Below are positions 63,385-64,000 of a stretch of 64,000 nucleotides of DNA, piece after piece. How positions within the stretch are numbered: position 1 is the stretch's first letter; each line of letters begins with the position of its first letter. The stretch comes from UBA964 sp037444685. GTDB lineage: Bacteria; Pseudomonadota; Gammaproteobacteria; Steroidobacterales; Steroidobacteraceae. The notes beneath the pieces were generated by a model. The model had not been told where the DNA came from. It was given only the letters and a program-made list of their open reading frames with translations, and made no database searches. The DNA lies in contig JBBILX010000005.1 in assembly GCA_037444685.1 (NCBI GenBank), forward strand, positions 1 to 64,000, given 5' to 3'. The position numbers were made by a program, and so were the translations under genes.

Positions 63385-64000
<616 letters not shown>

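Overview
The window is a strongly GC-rich, gene-dense stretch of bacterial chromosome with no insertion sequence, phage gene or CRISPR array that I can see. A bifunctional RlmKL-type 23S rRNA methyltransferase, an icd-aceK pair, LptF, a TorF-family porin and a DUF6491-type lipoprotein point to a high-GC gammaproteobacterium (Nevskiales / Steroidobacterales / Xanthomonadales-like). This assignment is inference from gene content, not a database result. Genes are packed tightly: at least fifteen neighbouring pairs overlap by exactly four bases (ATGA or GTGA), and four convergent pairs overlap at their 3' ends.

Layout. 0-9.1 kb: a tRNA-Met overlapping the 3' end of an antisense PepSY membrane protein; a Tat-exported aldo/keto reductase; a four-gene overlapping operon (SAM methyltransferase, small coiled-coil protein, secreted FGE-like protein, GPH-type MFS transporter); a deoxynucleoside kinase; and a B12-binding radical SAM gene carrying a frameshift. 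9.3-25.2 kb: a catabolic region. It holds an amidohydrolase-fold protein without the usual HxH motif and then SDR, acyl-CoA dehydrogenase, APH-type kinase and CysQ-like phosphatase with a divergent acyl-CoA ligase, resembling the levulinate / ACAD10-11 route for 4-hydroxyacyl-CoAs. It continues with a divergent regulon around a duplicated HxlR regulator: ligase and SCP-x-like thiolase on one side; PaaN-type aldehyde dehydrogenase, carotenoid-cleavage-type oxygenase, nitronate monooxygenase-like protein and thiolase on the other. 25.2-39.4 kb: YeiH-like exporter, glpD-glpK, a lipoprotein, gamma-glutamyltransferase, fatty acid desaturase, MOSC protein, LptF, MFS transporter, Tat-type SDR, TRAP binding protein, cupin, TorF porin.

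39.7-60.8 kb: a near-complete polyamine utilisation cluster. It contains an omega-aminotransferase, a PuuR-like regulator, PuuC, PuuB, two PuuA-type ligases, PuuD, a putrescine aminotransferase and a PotFGHI uptake system, followed by two PLP enzymes of sulfur amino acid metabolism. Three unrelated genes (a DnaQ/GIY-YIG fusion nuclease, rlmKL and a phosphopantetheinyl transferase) sit between puuC and puuB. Putrescine would enter through PotFGHI, be gamma-glutamylated by PuuA, oxidised by PuuB and PuuC and hydrolysed by PuuD to GABA, or be transaminated directly. A shared TGTTTAATAT element before the regulator and puuA is a candidate PuuR site.

60.8-64 kb: an unrecognised protein, aceK and the 3' part of icd. 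The aceK frame has no ATG, GTG or TTG at the expected start and probably begins with CTG.
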